Assembly: GCF_900110085.1 (NCBI RefSeq) | Contig: NZ_FOCK01000002.1 | Span: forward strand, 310,001-374,000 | Direction of reading: 5' to 3' | Origin: Prevotella sp. ne3005 | GTDB taxonomy: Bacteria > Bacteroidota > Bacteroidia > Bacteroidales > Bacteroidaceae | DNA: 64,000 nucleotides | Shown: positions 62,744-64,000 of the stretch, piece after piece | How positions within the stretch are numbered: position 1 is the first letter of the stretch | Layout: every line of letters begins with the position of its first letter | Notes under the pieces: model-generated | Database searches by the model: none | Told to the model about the DNA's origin: nothing | The model's input: only the letters and a program-made list of their open reading frames with translations | Translations under genes and position numbers: made by a program

Positions 62744-63082
62744 TTAAGAAAACAAATCAAGAGAGAGGTCTACAGCGGGCTTCTCTTCTTTTTCGTCTAT
62801 CCGATGGGATTCCTTGAATTCAATCATCAGCTGGCGGGCATCGGAATTGTTCTGGGTGTTTAATCGATAGAAGCCCCGTTTACCTGTAGCTTCTATCAAC
62901 GAGAGGGGGGATTTGGAGTTTTTCAACAGATATTGCTGGACATAATTACGGATATCGATCAGGTCTGGCGTGAAGAACAAAGTGGAATTGCGGTTATAGA
63001 CATGCTTGGCCAACAGTTGAACACTGATGCCCTTCTCACCTACTTCCATGAGGATGTCTAATATCTGTCTGTCGTATGTCAT
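62744..63082 (-). CDS. Small winged-helix-like protein of unknown function
   Basis: The protein is 112 aa. The first 50 residues (YDRQILDILMEVGEKGISVQLLAKHVYNRN) read like a helix-turn-helix, followed by a wing-like GKRGFYRLN. This suggests DNA binding or a protein-interaction winged helix. The C-terminus is acidic (DEKEEKPAVDLSLDL). I do not recognise a named family. It lies 8 nt upstream of the terminator of the gene behind it, so it is likely transcribed separately or by readthrough. It is convergent with the last GT4, with a gap of 3 nt. Confidence 0.6.
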   Translation of the reverse strand: MTYDRQILDILMEVGEKGISVQLLAKHVYNRNSTLFFTPDLIDIRNYVQQYLLKNSKSPLSLIEATGKRGFYRLNTQNNSDARQLMIEFKESHRIDEKEEKPAVDLSLDLFS

Positions 63083-63090
63083 CCGATTAA

Positions 63091-63123
63091 AAAAGGCCGG
63101 TAAAAGTAAATTACCGACCTTTT
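63091..63123 (-). terminator. Intrinsic terminator of the H1-like gene
   Basis: AAAAGGCCGGTAA and TTACCGACCTTTT form a 13-bp stem with one mismatch and a 7-nt loop. On the minus strand the stem is followed by TTTTTTTAAT. It ends transcription coming from 63145-63456. Confidence 0.8.
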
Positions 63124-63144
63124 CCTATTGTACGTTAATTGTCT

Positions 63145-63456
63145 TTATGCCAATGTAACATTCTCTCCCTCGTTAGCGAGCTTGCCCTCCTTGAAGAGCC
63201 AGCCGAGACCAAGAAGAGTCTCCTCCTCTGAAATCTTTGCAGCCTTAGCAATCTCCTTAACGGTGAGAGCCTTACCTGCTGCTGCCAGTGCCTGATAAAC
63301 ATCTCCTGCCTTGAAACCTGCATTCTCAGCGGTGATAGCGAGAACTGCCTTCTTTGCGGCTGCCTTAGGAGCAGCGGCCTTCTTCACGGTTTCCTTCTTA
63401 GCTGCGGCTGCCTTTGTCTCAGTAGCCTTCTTAGCTGTTGCTTTCTTTTCTGCCAT
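63145..63456 (-). CDS. Histone H1-like protein: Lys/Ala tail plus DUF2582-like winged helix
   Basis: The protein is 103 aa. Residues 1-40 are a Lys/Ala/Thr-rich basic tail (KKATAKKATETKAAAAKK, KKAAAPKAAAKK) like that of histone H1. Residues 45-103 form a compact winged helix (FKAGDVYQALAAAGKALTVKEIAKAAKISEEETLLGLGWLFKEGKL), matching the DUF2582 family I know from archaea and Bacteroidota. A nucleoid-associated, DNA-bending role is likely but inferred. The promoter is a minus-strand TAATTTTG at 63516-63523. It is monocistronic, with its own terminator. Confidence 0.82.
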   Translation of the reverse strand: MAEKKATAKKATETKAAAAKKETVKKAAAPKAAAKKAVLAITAENAGFKAGDVYQALAAAGKALTVKEIAKAAKISEEETLLGLGWLFKEGKLANEGENVTLA

Positions 63457-63515
63457 AGTTCTTAAAAAATTAATACTTTATTGAAGTTTTACCTCTATAT
63501 TCTAAATTTCGAGTG

Positions 63516-63523
63516 CAAAATTA
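63516..63523 (-). promoter_or_regulatory. -7 element of the H1-like gene
   Basis: Minus-strand TAATTTTG, followed by GCACTC, 59 nt upstream of the ATG at 63456. Confidence 0.5.
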
Positions 63524-63578
63524 ACACTAATTATTCAGACAAGTTATTGATAATTAAGACTTTTTGGCAAAAAGTAAA

Positions 63579-64000
63579 TTATTCTTGATGAATATCAAGC
63601 GACGAACGAAGTTCAAGCGACAGATTCAATTCCTCCAGCTGTTTCGGGTCGAGTTCACCTGGAGCATCCAGCATCACATCGCGGCCACTGTTGTTCTTCG
63701 GGAATGCGATACAGTCGCGGATGCTATCGAGACCAGCCATCAGGCTGACAAAGCGATCGAGACCGAAGGCAAGACCTGCGTGGGGAGGAGCTCCGTATTT
63801 GAAGGCATTGATCAGGAAGCCAAACTGAGCCATAGCCCTTTCGGGGGTGAAGCCCAGAATCTGGAACATTTTCTCCTGCAACTTTCCGTCATGAATACGA
63901 AGTGAGCCACCACCGACCTCAACACCATTGCAGACGAAGTCATAGGCCACTGCACGAACTTTTTCAGGAGCAGTATCGAGCAGAGGAATATCATCAGGAT
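63579..64000 (-). CDS. aspS: Aspartyl-tRNA synthetase, C-terminal part (cut by window edge)
   Basis: About 140 C-terminal residues are visible, continuing to the window edge. [35 protein letters not shown] and [15 protein letters not shown] (class II motif 3 with its ATP-binding Arg) are diagnostic of bacterial AspRS, as is [15 protein letters not shown]. The end [14 protein letters not shown] is usual. The reading frame has no start in the window; the protein begins beyond base 64,000. Confidence 0.95.
   Translation of the reverse strand, partial: PDDIPLLDTAPEKVRAVAYDFVCNGVEVGGGSLRIHDGKLQEKMFQILGFTPERAMAQFGFLINAFKYGAPPHAGLAFGLDRFVSLMAGLDSIRDCIAFPKNNSGRDVMLDAPGELDPKQLEELNLSLELRSSLDIHQE

Noticed and set aside
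1..64000. tRNA, rRNA genes, insertion sequences or prophage genes
   Set aside because: None could be recognised by eye on either strand. A tRNA scan and transposase search would be needed to exclude short remnants.

Overview
The window is chromosomal DNA of a Bacteroidota bacterium, most likely a Prevotella-type member of the Bacteroidales. The genus is an inference; the phylum is well supported. Nearly every transcription unit is preceded by the Bacteroidota -7 promoter element TAnnTTTG, often with a TTTG about 20 nt upstream. The gene families (Reg_prop sensor, CBM20-GH77 MalQ, LruC-type lipoprotein, DUF2582-like protein with a Lys/Ala-rich tail) point the same way.

Left flank (1-12,114): the first codons of a UDP-GlcNAc 2-epimerase leave the window leftwards. 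They diverge from a propeller sensor that has no kinase or HTH output. Next come a candidate structured RNA of about 210 nt (6S-like architecture) just upstream of ribE, then gph and malQ on the minus strand, then mltG, glnS, a TPR protein and a DedA protein on the plus strand. This flank is ordinary housekeeping DNA apart from the RNA and some short purine-rich repeats.

Sugar-nucleotide and accessory block (12,160-19,500): manC-gmd-fcl make GDP-mannose and GDP-L-fucose. A palindromic repeat lies between gmd and fcl, and a heptanucleotide repeat lies inside fcl. A large LruC-type lipoprotein, a strong bidirectional terminator and xylB follow.

Polysaccharide assembly core (19,609-32,150): one long plus-strand operon encodes a stand-alone receiver protein, a phosphoglycosyl transferase with a degenerate receiver domain and an unusual acidic, Met-rich insert, a half-size TolC-like protein with a Lys/Ala tail, a Wzz-type copolymerase with a decayed kinase domain, an O-antigen polymerase/ligase-like membrane protein, a GT2, two tandem membrane GT2 enzymes with processive-synthase motifs (QxxRW), a Wzm/Wzt ABC exporter with a carbohydrate-binding extension, and an unrecognised protein. 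I see no Wzx flippase and no Wza-type export lipoprotein.

Variable glycosyltransferase region (32,140-62,740): about 18 glycosyltransferases (GT2, GT4 and a GT11 fucosyltransferase) sit in short blocks that alternate in strand. With them are three membrane acyltransferases, a left-handed beta-helix acetyltransferase, a SASA-type esterase, a GH16 glycanase, a UbiA prenyltransferase, an IspD/TarI cytidylyltransferase with a dehydratase-like partner, a LicD transferase, Glf (UDP-galactofuranose) and an out-of-place AAA ATPase. Between the ATPase and the UbiA gene is an 854-nt non-coding stretch holding a 101-nt inverted repeat that encloses two 22-nt tandem arrays, followed by two promoter-bearing palindromes. 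Several genes here start so close to their -7 element that their mRNAs look leaderless or nearly so.

Right flank (62,744-64,000): a small winged-helix-like protein, a histone H1-like basic-tailed winged-helix protein with a clear terminator, and the 3' part of aspS.

Together the genes describe a fucosylated, probably galactofuranose-containing, acylated and possibly polyol-phosphate or choline-phosphate decorated surface polysaccharide. Its export machinery mixes Wzy-type, synthase-type and ABC-type components.
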